DNA of 5,460 bases from Anaerolineaceae bacterium UBA5224 (GTDB lineage Bacteria > Chloroflexota > Anaerolineae > Anaerolineales > Anaerolineaceae), in the NCBI GenBank assembly GCA_002409365.1, contig DHUW01000007.1, positions 1 through 5,460 on the forward strand. The letters are read 5' to 3'. Below the pieces are notes generated by a model that saw nothing but the letters and a program-made list of their open reading frames with translations, was not told the origin of the DNA and did no database searches. The first letter of the stretch is position 1. Each line of letters opens with the position of its first letter. The translations under genes and the position numbers were made by a program. Below, piece after piece: positions 5,419 to 5,460 of this stretch.

Positions 5419-5460
5419 TTATTGCAGACCTTCAAGCATGCCAACAACGTCGTGCTGGAA
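5419..5460 (-). CDS. Possible C-terminal end of an unidentified gene, cut by the window edge
   Basis: On the minus strand one frame reads FQHDVVGMLEGLQ and then TAA (5421-5419), with no upstream part in the window. This frame looks more protein-like than the other two, which stop as well, and the stop lies just before the promoter of the small membrane protein gene, as expected for tandem genes 65 bases apart. Thirteen residues are too few to name a family, and the call could be wrong. Confidence 0.3.
   Translation of the reverse strand, partial: FQHDVVGMLEGLQ

Overview
The window holds two complete large genes on the plus strand, one small complete gene on the minus strand and two genes cut by the window edges. 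I see no rRNA, tRNA, CRISPR array or complete IS element. The organism looks like a moderately GC-rich bacterium. An anaerobic environmental lineage such as the Anaerolineae (Chloroflexota) is my best guess, from the fused molybdenum hydroxylase, the GH25-SH3 protein and the small two-helix membrane protein. That placement is an inference and rests on no marker gene.

Layout: 1-338 (minus) is the N-terminal part of a membrane-anchored single-domain rhodanese, cut just at the expected catalytic cysteine. 339-593 is a divergent regulatory region. 594-3398 (plus) is a xanthine dehydrogenase-family molybdenum hydroxylase with its two-[2Fe-2S] module and molybdopterin module in one chain. 3399-3595 holds two strong hairpins, a seven-copy degenerate heptanucleotide repeat and the ribosome binding site of the next gene. 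3596-4720 (plus) is a GH25 (lysozyme-like) hydrolase with two C-terminal SH3-like domains and no signal peptide. 4721-5182 is a 462-base non-coding convergent region with a nested stem-loop and a possible MITE-like element with diverged inverted ends. 5183-5353 (minus) is a 56-residue two-helix membrane protein with a clear ribosome binding site and a TTGACA-type promoter. 5419-5460 (minus) is probably the last 13 codons of another gene.

How the genes relate: they do not form one operon. The Mo hydroxylase and the rhodanese are divergent neighbours. A sulfur (or selenium) supply link is conceivable, but the rhodanese appears to face outward from the membrane, which argues against direct maturation of a cytoplasmic cofactor. 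No FAD subunit (CoxM/XdhB type) or XdhC-type maturation factor lies in the window, so the electron acceptor partner must be encoded elsewhere. The most unusual signals are the heptamer repeat, the inverted-repeat element and nested stem-loop after the GH25 gene, and the small membrane protein gene. I did not find convincing evidence of a wholly new multi-gene system.
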